Positions 1 through 6,984 of a stretch of 32,575 bases of DNA are shown piece after piece. Both the position numbers and the translations under genes were made by a program. Position 1 is the stretch's first letter. The number at the start of each line of letters is the position of its first letter. The DNA lies in the IMG/VR virus record IMGVR_UViG_3300042261_000275, positions 1-32,575 of that record. One strand, 5' to 3'. Under the pieces are notes generated by a model. That model was not told where the DNA came from. It saw only the letters and a program-made list of their open reading frames with translations, and searched no databases. This stretch comes from a virus.

Positions 1-17
1 AAAAACTTGTTATTTTA

Positions 18-143
18 ATGTCTTGTGAAAATGGAGAATGCGTCGTCTATGAAGAATATGACAAATCAAAATATATCAAACTACTCACAGAATACATTAG
101 AGAGTTTGTTAGAGATAAACTGGAGCCCTATGGAACCAAATAA
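18..143 (+). CDS. small hypothetical protein upstream of gp33 (41 aa, possibly the 3' end of a longer gene)
   Basis: Function not recognised. An ATG at 18 opens a 41-residue frame (starts MSCENGECVVYEEYDKSKY, ends EPYGTK) rich in Glu, Lys and Tyr and probably helical. Its stop (141-143) overlaps the gp33 start at 130, the compact coupling usual in phage operons. The frame is also open back to the window edge (codons AAA CTT GTT ATT TTA before the ATG), so this may be the tail of a larger gene starting outside. No good Shine-Dalgarno site precedes 18. It competes with a longer reading of gp33 from GTG 25 in another frame; I prefer this ORF because gp33 homology begins only after 130. That it is translated is an inference. 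Confidence 0.45.
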   Translation: MSCENGECVVYEEYDKSKYIKLLTEYIREFVRDKLEPYGTK

Positions 144-462
144 AACACTAAGAAAAGATGGAAAATCTAATGTAAGGAATGATTCTTTTTATGAGTATTC
201 TCCACGATATGAAGAAACTCTAGAAAAAGTAATAGAAAGTAAATTTCTAACTCCTTCCAAATTTGCATTAGAAATCGAAAAAATTGTAGCAGAAGAAAAA
301 TTAAATTACATTGATGCCATCGTCCATTATTGCGAAATCAATGAAATTGAAGTAGAATCAGTTACGAAACTCATTTCAAAACCTTTGAAAGAGCGATTAA
401 AGTGGGACGCAACTCGTCTTAACTTTATGAAACGAACGTCAAAAGCAAAACTTCCGCTATGA
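130..462 (+). CDS. 33: late promoter transcription accessory protein gp33
   Basis: Counterpart of T4 gp33, the small coactivator that links host RNA polymerase to the sliding clamp at late promoters. The 110-residue product is close to the T4 length (112). The recognisable cyanophage core runs from about residue 30 (TPSKFALEIEKIV) through a helical middle to the basic C-terminus (RLNFMKRTSKAKLPL). Start: ATG 130 has a GGAG-type ribosome site about 6 nt upstream; a GTG at 25 would add 35 low-complexity residues and is not preferred. The order gp33, gp59, gp32 matches T4 and supports the call. The CTAAATA/NATAAATA boxes seen before structural genes in this window would be its targets (inference). 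Confidence 0.85.
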   Translation: MEPNKTLRKDGKSNVRNDSFYEYSPRYEETLEKVIESKFLTPSKFALEIEKIVAEEKLNYIDAIVHYCEINEIEVESVTKLISKPLKERLKWDATRLNFMKRTSKAKLPL

Positions 463-468
463 GTCCTT

Positions 469-497
469 TTGACTTTTAGAAACTCTTATAGTATAAT
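469..497 (+). promoter_or_regulatory. sigma70-type promoter for the HNH gene/gp59
   Basis: TTGACT (469-474) and TATAAT (492-497) are separated by exactly 17 nt, giving a near-consensus promoter with a start near 504. It begins 7 nt after the gp33 stop and points into the HNH endonuclease and gp59. A 9-bp direct repeat TTATAGTAT occurs at 486-494 and again at 516-524. Confidence 0.8.
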
Positions 498-540
498 CAA
501 GAATATTCTAAATAGTTATAGTATTGTTTGAAAAACCCTG

Positions 541-966
541 ATGTCTTATAAAAATAGACAAAACGCCCTTGATTATGCAAAGAGATATAGAGAAGATCCA
601 AAAAATGCTACTGTAATAAAACAGCAGAAGGATGCTTGGTATCAAGAGCAGAAAGAGCGTGTAAAACTTAAAGAAAGAGAAAGACGCCAACTTATGCGTG
701 AATCTGCTCTTGAAGAGTTGGGTGGAAAGTGTGTAATATGTGGAACTACTGAAAACTTAGAGTTCAATCATATTGACCCTTCTACTAAAGAAAGAGAAGT
801 ATCTACCAAGTGTGGTCTTCGTCATAAAGAACACTTAAAGTGCGAACTTATGTGTAAGGAACATCATCGTTTATGGTCCAACGCAGAAGCACGATTATCT
901 AGACAATACTGGCTTGAAACTCTGTCTGTTGAAGAGCGTAGGAGAAGAATTCGTGACTGCCTTTGA
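541..966 (+). CDS. free-standing HNH endonuclease
   Basis: Likely a homing-type DNA endonuclease, 141 aa. Residues 20-55 are a highly basic helical segment suited to DNA contact. The HNH zinc/nuclease module follows: C64-x2-C67, then FNHIDP with H77, then C101-x3-C105-x2-H108-H109. The ATG at 541 is followed directly by an MSYKNRQNALDYAKRY start typical of small phage HNH proteins. It separates gp33 from gp59, which are neighbours in T4. It has its own consensus promoter, and its last 14 nt overlap the gp59 start, so its 3' end supplies the gp59 ribosome site. Fold assignment is from motifs; cleavage site and homing activity are unknown. Confidence 0.85.
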   Translation: MSYKNRQNALDYAKRYREDPKNATVIKQQKDAWYQEQKERVKLKERERRQLMRESALEELGGKCVICGTTENLEFNHIDPSTKEREVSTKCGLRHKEHLKCELMCKEHHRLWSNAEARLSRQYWLETLSVEERRRRIRDCL

Positions 967-1543
967 AACTTATCAACATTATCTTTCACTAAAAAATCAT
1001 TTTACAAATCCAAAATATGATTTTTTTAAATATGGTGCAAAAACTCGTGCAAGTATAACATCTTTTAATAAACGTAAAGACAAATATTTTTTTGAACGCA
1101 CTTCAAGAAAATATAATGATAAAGAAGTGGTAGATTTTTTACTCTCAAACTTTGTAGCAGCAGATTCACCGAGTAACTTATGGATTGGAGAAATTATCAA
1201 TTCTGGAGAAAGAACATACGCAGATTGGATGCGAAGACAACAGAGTTTGACCTACTTGTTCAAAGAGCAAAGCAACGAATTGTTCTCGGAGACAAAATTA
1301 GAGGATGCGTTGAGTTGTTCCAAAGGTCATCCACCAGTCCTCAAAAGGTTTCTAAGTGGGAGATTGTCGCCAGAAACCTTCGTAATCTACGACAAAATCT
1401 TTTCTTTTTCAAAGGATTTTGATAAGAGACTCCTTGATCCAGTGTGGGAAACCGTCAGTTTAAAAATTAAAAAGTATAATCCGTTTCTAAATATTGACGT
1501 ATTCCAATTTAAAAAAATTTTACGGGACATTATAAATGAGTAG
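953..1543 (+). CDS. 59: gp59 helicase loader (loader of gp41)
   Basis: Homologue of T4 gp59, which loads the replicative helicase gp41 onto gp32-coated single-stranded DNA at forks. Matching segments include FETYQHYLSLKNHF, YDFFKYGAKTRASI, NKRKDKYFFERTSRKY and NLWIGEI, with VFQFKKILRDI near the end. The product is 196 aa against 217 in T4. I choose GTG 953 because GGAG at 941-944 lies 8 nt upstream and the N-terminus (MTAFETYQHY) then agrees with cyanophage gp59; an ATG at 914 would add 13 residues lying entirely within the HNH coding region. The 5' end overlaps the HNH gene by 14 nt and the 3' end overlaps the DUF1825 gene by 8 nt, indicating coupled translation. Confidence 0.88.
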   Translation: MTAFETYQHYLSLKNHFTNPKYDFFKYGAKTRASITSFNKRKDKYFFERTSRKYNDKEVVDFLLSNFVAADSPSNLWIGEIINSGERTYADWMRRQQSLTYLFKEQSNELFSETKLEDALSCSKGHPPVLKRFLSGRLSPETFVIYDKIFSFSKDFDKRLLDPVWETVSLKIKKYNPFLNIDVFQFKKILRDIINE

Positions 1544-1868
1544 CTTTTTTGACTCCGATATTATTCAAGACGAACTGAAAGAAATCAATAAGTTACAAGA
1601 AGAGATTTACGGAAGTATTCTTTCTTTTGGTGCAATGGACCGTGAAACAAAACTGGAACACATTGAAAAACTACAAGTGCTCCTTGAAAAGCAACGTGTA
1701 ATGTATACACGACTGTCCCTTTCTGACGATCCACAAGCGGTTGAGATGAAAGAAAATCTTCGTAAGTCTGTCGCCCTGATGGGGTTCCCACCAGAGACTG
1801 ATATGAGCATCCTGTTCAGCAGTATGGACAAGACAATCGAATCTCTCAAGCGATTTGTTGACCGCTGA
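1536..1868 (+). CDS. DUF1825 family protein
   Basis: 110 aa, mostly helical and acidic. The opening FFDSDIIQDELKEI, the central DRETKLEHIEKLQVLLEKQR and the ending SSMDKTIESLKRFVDR follow the pattern of the DUF1825 family of cyanobacterial proteins of unknown function, which also occurs in cyanomyoviruses between gp59 and gp32. It overlaps the gp59 end by 8 nt, so it is probably translated with it. The gp32 promoter -35 box (1858-1863) lies inside its last codons. Its placement among replication genes suggests a role at the fork or in host takeover, but that is only inference from context. Confidence 0.75.
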   Translation: MSSFFDSDIIQDELKEINKLQEEIYGSILSFGAMDRETKLEHIEKLQVLLEKQRVMYTRLSLSDDPQAVEMKENLRKSVALMGFPPETDMSILFSSMDKTIESLKRFVDR

Positions 1869-1886
1869 GGGTATCCTTGCTATAAT
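1858..1886 (+). promoter_or_regulatory. sigma70-type promoter for gp32
   Basis: TTGACC (1858-1863), a 17-nt spacer and TATAAT (1881-1886), with a start near 1893. The -35 sits in the last codons of the DUF1825 gene. It gives gp32, needed in stoichiometric amounts, its own strong transcript. Confidence 0.85.
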
Positions 1887-1930
1887 ATCCAAGTAAATCC
1901 CCCGAATCCAATTAATCCGAGGTAATCCAA

Positions 1931-2842
1931 ATGTCTTTCGCAGACCTTAAAAAGCAATCTAAACTTGGCTCTTTGACTGCCAAACTGGTCAAAGAAGTTG
2001 AAAAAATGAATACGAGTAGCGGTTCTAGTGACGACCGCGTATGGAAACTGGATGTGGACAAGAGCGGCAATGGTTATGCCGTAATCCGTTTCCTCCCTGC
2101 TCCGAACGGTGAGGACCTTCCGTTCGTGAAACTCTACAGTCACGCATTCCAAGGTCCTGGTGGTTGGTATATCGAGAACTCTCTGACTACTCTGGGTCAG
2201 AAAGATCCTGTGTCGGAACTGAACTCTGAACTCTGGAACAACGGCACTGATGCTGGTAAAGAAGTTGCCCGTAAGCAGAAGCGTAAACTGACTTATGTGA
2301 GCAACATCTATGTGGTGAAAGATCCTGCCAATCCCGACAACGAAGGTAAAGTCTTCCTGTTCAAGTATGGCAAAAAGATCTTTGACAAACTGACTGCTGC
2401 AATGCAACCTGAGTTTGAGGATGAGGAAGCAATCGATCCGTTTGACTTCTGGCAAGGTGCTAACTTCAAACTGAAGGCAAAGAATGTTGCTGGTTATCGC
2501 AACTATGATTCCAGCGAGTTTGCTGCTGCTGCTCCTTTGCTGGATGATGATGACGCAATGGAAGCAGTGTGGAAGAAGCAGTATTCGCTTGCCGAACTTG
2601 TTGCTGCAGACCAATTCAAGACCTATGACGAACTGAAGAAGCGTCTTGACTATGTTCTGGGTTCTAAAGGCACTCCTCGTTATCAGGATCCTGAAGACCT
2701 GGATGAGGACAACACCCGTGGTTCAACCCGTGAACTGACTGAGGAACTGTCTTCTCTGAAACCCACCCGCCGTGCTGCTGCGGTTGAGGAAGACGAGGAT
2801 GATGATGCCCTTAGTTACTTCGCCCGTCTTGCCGAAGAGTGA
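1931..2842 (+). CDS. 32: gp32 single-stranded DNA-binding protein
   Basis: Homologue of T4 gp32, the cooperative ssDNA-binding protein of replication, recombination and repair. The product is 303 aa (T4: 301). The N-terminus has the basic cooperativity region (LKKQSKLGSLT, residues 6-16). The OB-fold core is clear: LPFVKLYSHAF, GGWYIEN, VVKDPANPDNEGKVFLFKYG and FWQGANFKLKAKNVAGYRNYD. The C-terminus is an acidic tail (EEDEDDDALSYFARLAEE), the usual contact for partners such as gp59. The T4 zinc-binding Cys cluster is missing: after GGWYIEN the sequence reads SLTTLGQKDPVSELNSELW with no Cys. Base composition is visibly more G+C-rich than the structural genes. It has its own promoter and terminator. 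Confidence 0.93.
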   Translation: MSFADLKKQSKLGSLTAKLVKEVEKMNTSSGSSDDRVWKLDVDKSGNGYAVIRFLPAPNGEDLPFVKLYSHAFQGPGGWYIENSLTTLGQKDPVSELNSELWNNGTDAGKEVARKQKRKLTYVSNIYVVKDPANPDNEGKVFLFKYGKKIFDKLTAAMQPEFEDEEAIDPFDFWQGANFKLKAKNVAGYRNYDSSEFAAAAPLLDDDDAMEAVWKKQYSLAELVAADQFKTYDELKKRLDYVLGSKGTPRYQDPEDLDEDNTRGSTRELTEELSSLKPTRRAAAVEEDEDDDALSYFARLAEE

Positions 2843-2849
2843 TCAAGTG

Positions 2850-2872
2850 GGGGGCATCCGCCCCCTTTTTTT
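2850..2872 (+). terminator. rho-independent terminator after gp32
   Basis: Stem GGGGGC (2850-2855), loop ATCC, stem GCCCCC (2860-2865), then seven T (2866-2872). It starts 8 nt after the gp32 stop. The T run overlaps the complement of the gp53 stop codon, so the two convergent units abut without spare sequence. There is no T run on the other strand, so it should act only on gp32 transcripts. Confidence 0.93.
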
Positions 2873-3566
2873 ATATCAAGGTATTTCTTGTGTTTTCTGT
2901 CCTAATAATTCTGCTATCTATGTAAGAGGATGATGGTTCATAATTCATAATCTCTCTCATATCGTTCAGGAACTGTTGTAGATAACTTTGTTTCAAGACA
3001 TAAATTTTTCTCTTTTCATCATTTAATTGAACTTCATATTCATAGTTTGTTACACCAACAACAGGATTCAGTTCAAGAATTGTTTTTGAATAACTTACTC
3101 CAACACCAACAGGAGAATCTACTCTTTGTGATTCTGTAGGATCTGCAATTGTAAAAGATGCATCTACAATTTGCCCTGCTGGAAGGATAAGTCTTCCTTT
3201 TCTGTCTAAGACTTCTGTGGTTTCATAATGGTGAATATTTGTTAGATCTTCTCCATATTTGTTTTCTGCAAATCTATAAAGGTCACGATCAGACAGAGGC
3301 CATTGGTTTCTTACATTGATAATACCAGCACACATAAGAACAACCCAATCAAGGTCTGCCCTACCATAAAGTTCTTCTGCAACCGTATCTGGACGAGCAC
3401 CATCTGTGATACTGTATTTGTCAAAGACTGTAATGATGTTTTGGATATCTTCGCGGAGTTTAACTCTTCTGAAAAGATTCTTGACAGTGATATATTCATC
3501 AGAAGATGATCTACTGTCAAGAAAAGATTGGTATTGTAAATTTGGAAGTTCTCTGAAGTATCCCAT
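2871..3566 (-). CDS. 53: gp53 baseplate wedge subunit
   Basis: 231 aa, matching gp53 of cyanomyoviruses. It starts MGYFRELPNLQYQSF and has the conserved features KNLFRRVKLREDI, YSITDGARPDTVAEELYG and LDWVVLMCAGIINVRNQWPL, followed by LYRFAENKYG. T4 gp53 (196 aa) contacts the wedge and is added late, holding wedges around the hub. The first half is the conserved part; residues 115-170 are a more variable beta-rich insertion. It follows gp48 with a TAATG stop/start overlap at 3564-3568, so translation is probably coupled. It is the last gene of the minus-strand block and converges on gp32. Confidence 0.87.
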   Translation of the reverse strand: MGYFRELPNLQYQSFLDSRSSSDEYITVKNLFRRVKLREDIQNIITVFDKYSITDGARPDTVAEELYGRADLDWVVLMCAGIINVRNQWPLSDRDLYRFAENKYGEDLTNIHHYETTEVLDRKGRLILPAGQIVDASFTIADPTESQRVDSPVGVGVSYSKTILELNPVVGVTNYEYEVQLNDEKRKIYVLKQSYLQQFLNDMREIMNYEPSSSYIDSRIIRTENTRNTLI

Positions 3567-4474
3567 TAGTATCCTACTCCAATTTTTGCTTCTTGTTTAT
3601 CATAATCTTCAAAGTAAATTGGATTAAGTTCAGATAGATTGATTGTCATTTTCATATGAACTGGTGTGGAGTCTCCATAAACTGCATAAGTTCCAGATCC
3701 AGTATAATTTACCTGAATACCTTTTAATGCCATAGGTTTAAAGGTATTCAAGAATGGGTGTTTTTTACCACCACTCTTGTATTGTAATTTGAATACACTT
3801 GGGGCACTGATAAACAATCCAGCACTTGCACCAGAAGAAGTAGATCTTGCAGAACTTTCTCTTTTTAATGTATTGATAATTGCTTTAACTTGTTGAGCTT
3901 CATTTCCATCTCTTGGTGCAAAATCAAAATCAAATGAAAATTCTCTTAGATTAACTCCAGTAAATAGGAGTTCCATATTTGGGTTTAGAACTTGTCCAGT
4001 TGCTCTAGAAACTAAACTGGCAGTATCTACGTTTCCACCTAAACTATTTACTATTTGTGCTGCATAAAAAGAAGTCACCTGATCTTGCAAATTTCCAGTG
4101 CGTGCGAAATCTGTCACTCCTGAAAGAAATTGTCCACCAGCATTTAAAGCTCCTGCCACTGGATTTGAACTTTTGAATCCTTCTGATAGTGCTTTTGTAC
4201 TGAGCATTTCAAAAGCGTTTAATTTATTTTCTCCCCATCCAACCGAATTTCCGTCTTGAATTGTTTGTGGAATTGGTAGAATAATGACGGCTCTTGGTGT
4301 TTGATTTTGTCCAGCAATAGATGCAGATGAAGTTTGAAATGCTGCTTGACCTCCAGATTGAGAAAATTTTGGTGGTTGATATTGAACTATTTGAATTTCC
4401 AAATAGTCATCAAACTCTTTCAGAGCTTTAAATGGATATCTGTAGGTTGGTATTCCCGCCGCTGGAGCTGCCAT
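3566..4474 (-). CDS. 48: gp48 baseplate tail tube cap
   Basis: 302 aa. gp48 sits on the hub together with gp54 and is the platform on which the tail tube is built. The C-terminal half carries the recognisable core: NPNMELLFTGVNLREFSFDF, FAPRDGNEAQQVKAIINTLK, MALKGIQVNYTGSGTYAVYG, then HMKMTINLSELNPIYFEDYD. This core resembles tail-tube-like folds. The N-terminus (MAAPAAGIPTYRYPFKALKEF) is preceded by a minus-strand CTAAATAT box. Residues 45-190 are Ala/Ser/Gly-rich and variable. It is shorter than T4 gp48 (364 aa). The assignment to gp48 rather than gp54 rests on the partner 5384-6238, which fits gp54 better. Confidence 0.82.
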   Translation of the reverse strand: MAAPAAGIPTYRYPFKALKEFDDYLEIQIVQYQPPKFSQSGGQAAFQTSSASIAGQNQTPRAVIILPIPQTIQDGNSVGWGENKLNAFEMLSTKALSEGFKSSNPVAGALNAGGQFLSGVTDFARTGNLQDQVTSFYAAQIVNSLGGNVDTASLVSRATGQVLNPNMELLFTGVNLREFSFDFDFAPRDGNEAQQVKAIINTLKRESSARSTSSGASAGLFISAPSVFKLQYKSGGKKHPFLNTFKPMALKGIQVNYTGSGTYAVYGDSTPVHMKMTINLSELNPIYFEDYDKQEAKIGVGY

Positions 4475-4484
4475 TTATAGTTTT

Positions 4485-4907
4485 TTAAATATTTAGACGG
4501 ATTTTTGCAAAAGGAATGGTTCTCATATCATCAAGTTCTTCAGATCTAACTTCGTAGATTCCTCCAGCAATCTCATCCCAAGTATATTGTCTCACTTCAT
4601 CCCAATGAAAATTAATTCCTCTAAATCCCCAGTTGTATACATCCGTAACGGCAACTAGGGGATTTTGATCATACTGAACATTGGGTGTTTTAGGATTATA
4701 TATGAAAGTATAAAATCTTCCTGCCTGTGGAGTTTTAGAACCTTCTTTTAAAACACCGACAATTTCAAGCATTAGATCATCTGGATCTTCATTACCTGTA
4801 AGACCATCTAGAATATTTCTAACACGATTTGTGCTAGTATCTGATACTGGTTGCAGTCCTTTATCTTGCTTTTCTTGTGTTCTTTGTTTAAGACTTTTTC
4901 TGGGCAT
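4485..4907 (-). CDS. conserved hypothetical virion-module protein
   Basis: 140 aa, no established function that I recognise. After a basic start (MPRKSLKQRTQEKQDKG) comes ILDGLTGNEDPDDLMLEI, then the conserved core GRFYTFIYNPKTPNVQYDQN, PLVAVTDVYNWGFRGINFHW and VRQYTWDEIAGGIYEV. Short proteins with a Y-N-x-K-T ... D-x-x-P-L-V ... G-F-x-G-I-N-x-H pattern recur in many large tailed phages near head and tail completion genes. It lies between gp4 and gp48 with gaps of 1 and 10 nt, so it is co-transcribed. A structural or assembly role is inferred from location only. Confidence 0.75.
   Translation of the reverse strand: MPRKSLKQRTQEKQDKGLQPVSDTSTNRVRNILDGLTGNEDPDDLMLEIVGVLKEGSKTPQAGRFYTFIYNPKTPNVQYDQNPLVAVTDVYNWGFRGINFHWDEVRQYTWDEIAGGIYEVRSEELDDMRTIPFAKIRLNI
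4489..4496 (-). promoter_or_regulatory. T4-like late promoter box before gp48
   Basis: Read on the minus strand the sequence is CTAAATAT, one of a set of CTAAATA/NATAAATA boxes found just upstream of structural genes here. It lies 15 nt before the gp48 ATG, inside the last codons of the preceding gene. Confidence 0.4.
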
Positions 4908-4908
4908 C

Positions 4909-5343
4909 TTATACTCCTAGATCGTCTTCTGTCAGAACTTTAAATTCCCATTGATGATCTTCACAAAACTCTTTGGCAGATTTCCACTTTGCCTGATTCT
5001 TGGCATATTCAACCACCTCATACAAGTATCCTTTTGTTTGTCTTTTTGGTTTTGGCGGAGGAATAGTCTGTTTTTTTGGTTTGATTTCAATTAGATATGT
5101 TTTAATCTGACCATTACTTTCTTTTACTTTGATATAAAAATCAGGGAAGTAACGATGAACACGATTATCAACTGGAGAAACATAAGGAAGTGCAATTTCT
5201 TCAGATCCCCATTCTAAAATGTTTTCATTCAGATCACAATAATTCATAAATTTTCTTTCCCAAAGTGATCTGTAAATAATATTTTTTGGATCACCTTTGT
5301 ATTTTTTGGGATATGATGGTTGGTATTTTCCCTTATATGACAT
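4909..5343 (-). CDS. 4: gp4 head completion protein (PD-(D/E)xK nuclease-like)
   Basis: 144 aa (T4 gp4: 150). T4 gp4 is needed to finish filled heads before tail joining. The sequence has the TnsA-like PD-(D/E)xK nuclease signature: E29 in RSLWERKFMNYCD, D68 in YFPDFYIKV, and E86-x-K88 in YLIEIKPKK. The N-terminus is basic (MSYKGKYQPSYPKKYKGDPK). It is the first gene of the minus-strand block, divergent from gp54, with 40 nt between the starts holding an oriented late-type box for each direction. A nuclease role in trimming DNA at the portal is inferred from family and motif. Confidence 0.87.
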   Translation of the reverse strand: MSYKGKYQPSYPKKYKGDPKNIIYRSLWERKFMNYCDLNENILEWGSEEIALPYVSPVDNRVHRYFPDFYIKVKESNGQIKTYLIEIKPKKQTIPPPKPKRQTKGYLYEVVEYAKNQAKWKSAKEFCEDHQWEFKVLTEDDLGV

Positions 5344-5351
5344 CTAAATAA
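5344..5351 (+). promoter_or_regulatory. T4-like late promoter box for gp54
   Basis: CTAAATAA in the 40-nt divergent gap between gp4 and gp54, pointing toward gp54 (GTG at 5384). It resembles the T4 late consensus TATAAATA; no -35 element is expected for this class. Confidence 0.5.
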
Positions 5352-5374
5352 CTATACTATAAGACTCATAATAG

Positions 5375-5382
5375 GTATTTAG
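5375..5382 (-). promoter_or_regulatory. T4-like late promoter box for gp4 block
   Basis: Minus-strand CTAAATAC, mirror image of the box at 5344, pointing into gp4 and the minus-strand block. The start would fall between it and the gp4 ATG at 5343. Confidence 0.5.
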
Positions 5383-5383
5383 A

Positions 5384-6238
5384 GTGCCAGTAAGACCCCG
5401 TAAAATATCTGACATTAAACCTATTTTTACTAATCTTGCTGTAACTTCACAGTATGAGGTTCAGTTTGGTGGACTACCTCCAGAATTGCAAAGTTACCTA
5501 AGTCTTAGAGGAGTTGATTTTCGTTTCACAAATGAAACTGCAGGACTACTTTGTAATGCCGCATCACTTCCAGGATCATCTTTTGCCACGGCAGATGTAA
5601 ATGGAAACTTTACTGGTTTGATGGAGAAATTTGTTCATACAAGAATCTATACTCCAATTGATCTAAGTTTCTATGTTGATAAAGAATATAAGGTTGTAAA
5701 GTTTCTTGAGCACTGGATGGAATACATTTCAAGTGCATCTGGAGTAAATCCAAACTCAAGTCAATATTTTTACAAGATGAAGTATCCTGATCAATATAAG
5801 TGTAACTTCACAAAGATTACAAAGTTTAATAGAGATTATCAGAATCAATTACAGTATTATTTTGTTGGATTATTTCCAGTTTCAATGAGTTCTGTATCTG
5901 TTTCATATGACAGTTCAACAACAATGACTGTCAATGCCCAGTTCAACTATGAAAGATATATTCCAGGATCAATTCTTAGTGTTGATCAACTTAATTTAAT
6001 CAGTAATAATCTAGATCCTTTTTCGGCAAGAACGGCATTCAACAATTCTCAACAACAAACAGCAGATAATCAGTTATTTAATGGTGGTAATAATATTCAA
6101 TTTGGTGTAGATACTAATAGCACGATTAATGCAAATCTTGCAGGTCTAAATGCACTTGCTGGTGGTAATAACCCAGTTACATCAGATCCTAATAATTTAA
6201 CTAAATCTGTTGGAAACTGGTTCAATGTTGCCCCATAA
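5384..6238 (+). CDS. 54: gp54 baseplate tail tube initiator
   Basis: 284 aa (T4 gp54: 320). It sits with gp48 on the hub and starts tail-tube polymerisation. The tube-like core is residues 15-200: LAVTSQYEVQFGGLPPELQ, LLCNAASLPGSSFATADVNG, IYTPIDLSFYVDKEYKVVKF, and YYFVGLFPVSMSSVSVSYDS. The last 80 residues are Asn/Gln/Ala-rich. The start is GTG (5384), giving MPVRPRKISDIKP, with AGG about 8 nt upstream; the ATG-less 5' end makes GTG the natural choice. It opens the plus-strand tail module and diverges from gp4. The 3' end overlaps the late-type box for gp26. Confidence 0.82.
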   Translation: MPVRPRKISDIKPIFTNLAVTSQYEVQFGGLPPELQSYLSLRGVDFRFTNETAGLLCNAASLPGSSFATADVNGNFTGLMEKFVHTRIYTPIDLSFYVDKEYKVVKFLEHWMEYISSASGVNPNSSQYFYKMKYPDQYKCNFTKITKFNRDYQNQLQYYFVGLFPVSMSSVSVSYDSSTTMTVNAQFNYERYIPGSILSVDQLNLISNNLDPFSARTAFNNSQQQTADNQLFNGGNNIQFGVDTNSTINANLAGLNALAGGNNPVTSDPNNLTKSVGNWFNVAP

Positions 6239-6241
6239 ATA
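6234..6241 (+). promoter_or_regulatory. T4-like late promoter box for gp26
   Basis: CATAAATA overlapping the gp54 stop, 26 nt before the gp26 ATG. It matches the T4 late consensus TATAAATA at 7 of 8 positions. Confidence 0.55.
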
Positions 6242-6267
6242 AATTTACTGAAGTTCCATAGGTTATT

Positions 6268-6984
6268 ATGCCTTTACCAAAAATTTCTACACCAACGTAT
6301 GAGTTGGAAGTTCCTTCTTTGCAGAAAACGATCAAGTATCGTCCTTTTCTAGTCAAAGAAGAAAAAATTCTTATCATTGCAATGGAGAGTGAAGATAGTA
6401 AACAAATTGGAAATGCGGTTAAGGAAGTCATTTCCAATTGTATCATCACAAAAGGTATCAAAGTTGATAGTCTGGCAACTTTTGATATTGAATATTTGTT
6501 CCTGAATATTCGTGGAAAGTCCGTAGGAGAATCCGTTGATGTTCTTGTAACTTGTCCAGATGATGGTGAGACACAGGTTCCAGTTTCAATCAATCTGGAT
6601 GATATTAAAGTTCAAACATCAAAAGAACATTCTAGAGACATTAAACTTGATGATACTCTAACTTTAAGAATGAGATATCCTTCTCTTAACGAGTTCATCA
6701 AAAATAATTTCTCTGCTGGGGAAGTAAGTGTTGATGATACTTTTGAATTGATCTGTTCTTGTATCGAACAAGTTTATAGTGAAGAAGAATCTTGGAATGC
6801 TTCTGATTTTAGTAAGAAAGAGTTAACTGAATTTGTTGAGCAACTAAGTTCAAAACAGTTTAAAGAAATTGAAACTTTCTTTGAAACTATGCCAAAGTTG
6901 ACTCACCTAATTAAATTGAGAAATCCAAATACAAAAGTCGAAAGCGAAGTTGTTCTAGAAGGGTTATCGTCTTTTTTCGCGTAG
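6268..6984 (+). CDS. 26: gp26-like baseplate hub protein / probable tail assembly chaperone
   Basis: 238 aa, matching the T4 baseplate protein family of gp26 (T4: 208 aa). Recognisable parts are MPLPKISTPTYELEVPS, IKYRPFLVKEEKILIIAMES, FDIEYLFLNIRGKSVGE, VLVTCPDDGE and MRYPSLNEFIKNN, then an acidic helical end. The last codons read TCT TTT TTC GCG TAG, containing the heptamer T TTT TTC, with a hairpin 9 nt downstream. A -1 slip there bypasses the TAG and continues into the 58-aa ORF at 6987, giving a product of about 298 aa (237 residues, then RVG and the small ORF). That is the arrangement of lambda G/GT chaperones upstream of a tape-measure gene. The plain hub name follows T4 usage; the chaperone role is inferred. 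Confidence 0.82.
   Translation: MPLPKISTPTYELEVPSLQKTIKYRPFLVKEEKILIIAMESEDSKQIGNAVKEVISNCIITKGIKVDSLATFDIEYLFLNIRGKSVGESVDVLVTCPDDGETQVPVSINLDDIKVQTSKEHSRDIKLDDTLTLRMRYPSLNEFIKNNFSAGEVSVDDTFELICSCIEQVYSEEESWNASDFSKKELTEFVEQLSSKQFKEIETFFETMPKLTHLIKLRNPNTKVESEVVLEGLSSFFA

Noticed and set aside
25-129. GTG 25 or ATG 31 start for gp33
   Set aside because: The added residues are low-complexity and unlike gp33; ATG 130 has a ribosome site and gives the T4 length.
914-952. Earlier ATG start for gp59
   Set aside because: It lies deep in the HNH gene without a ribosome site; GTG 953 has GGAG 8 nt upstream and matches the family N-terminus.
1880-2614. 244-aa open frame on the minus strand
   Set aside because: Antisense to gp32, with no recognisable motif or start signals.
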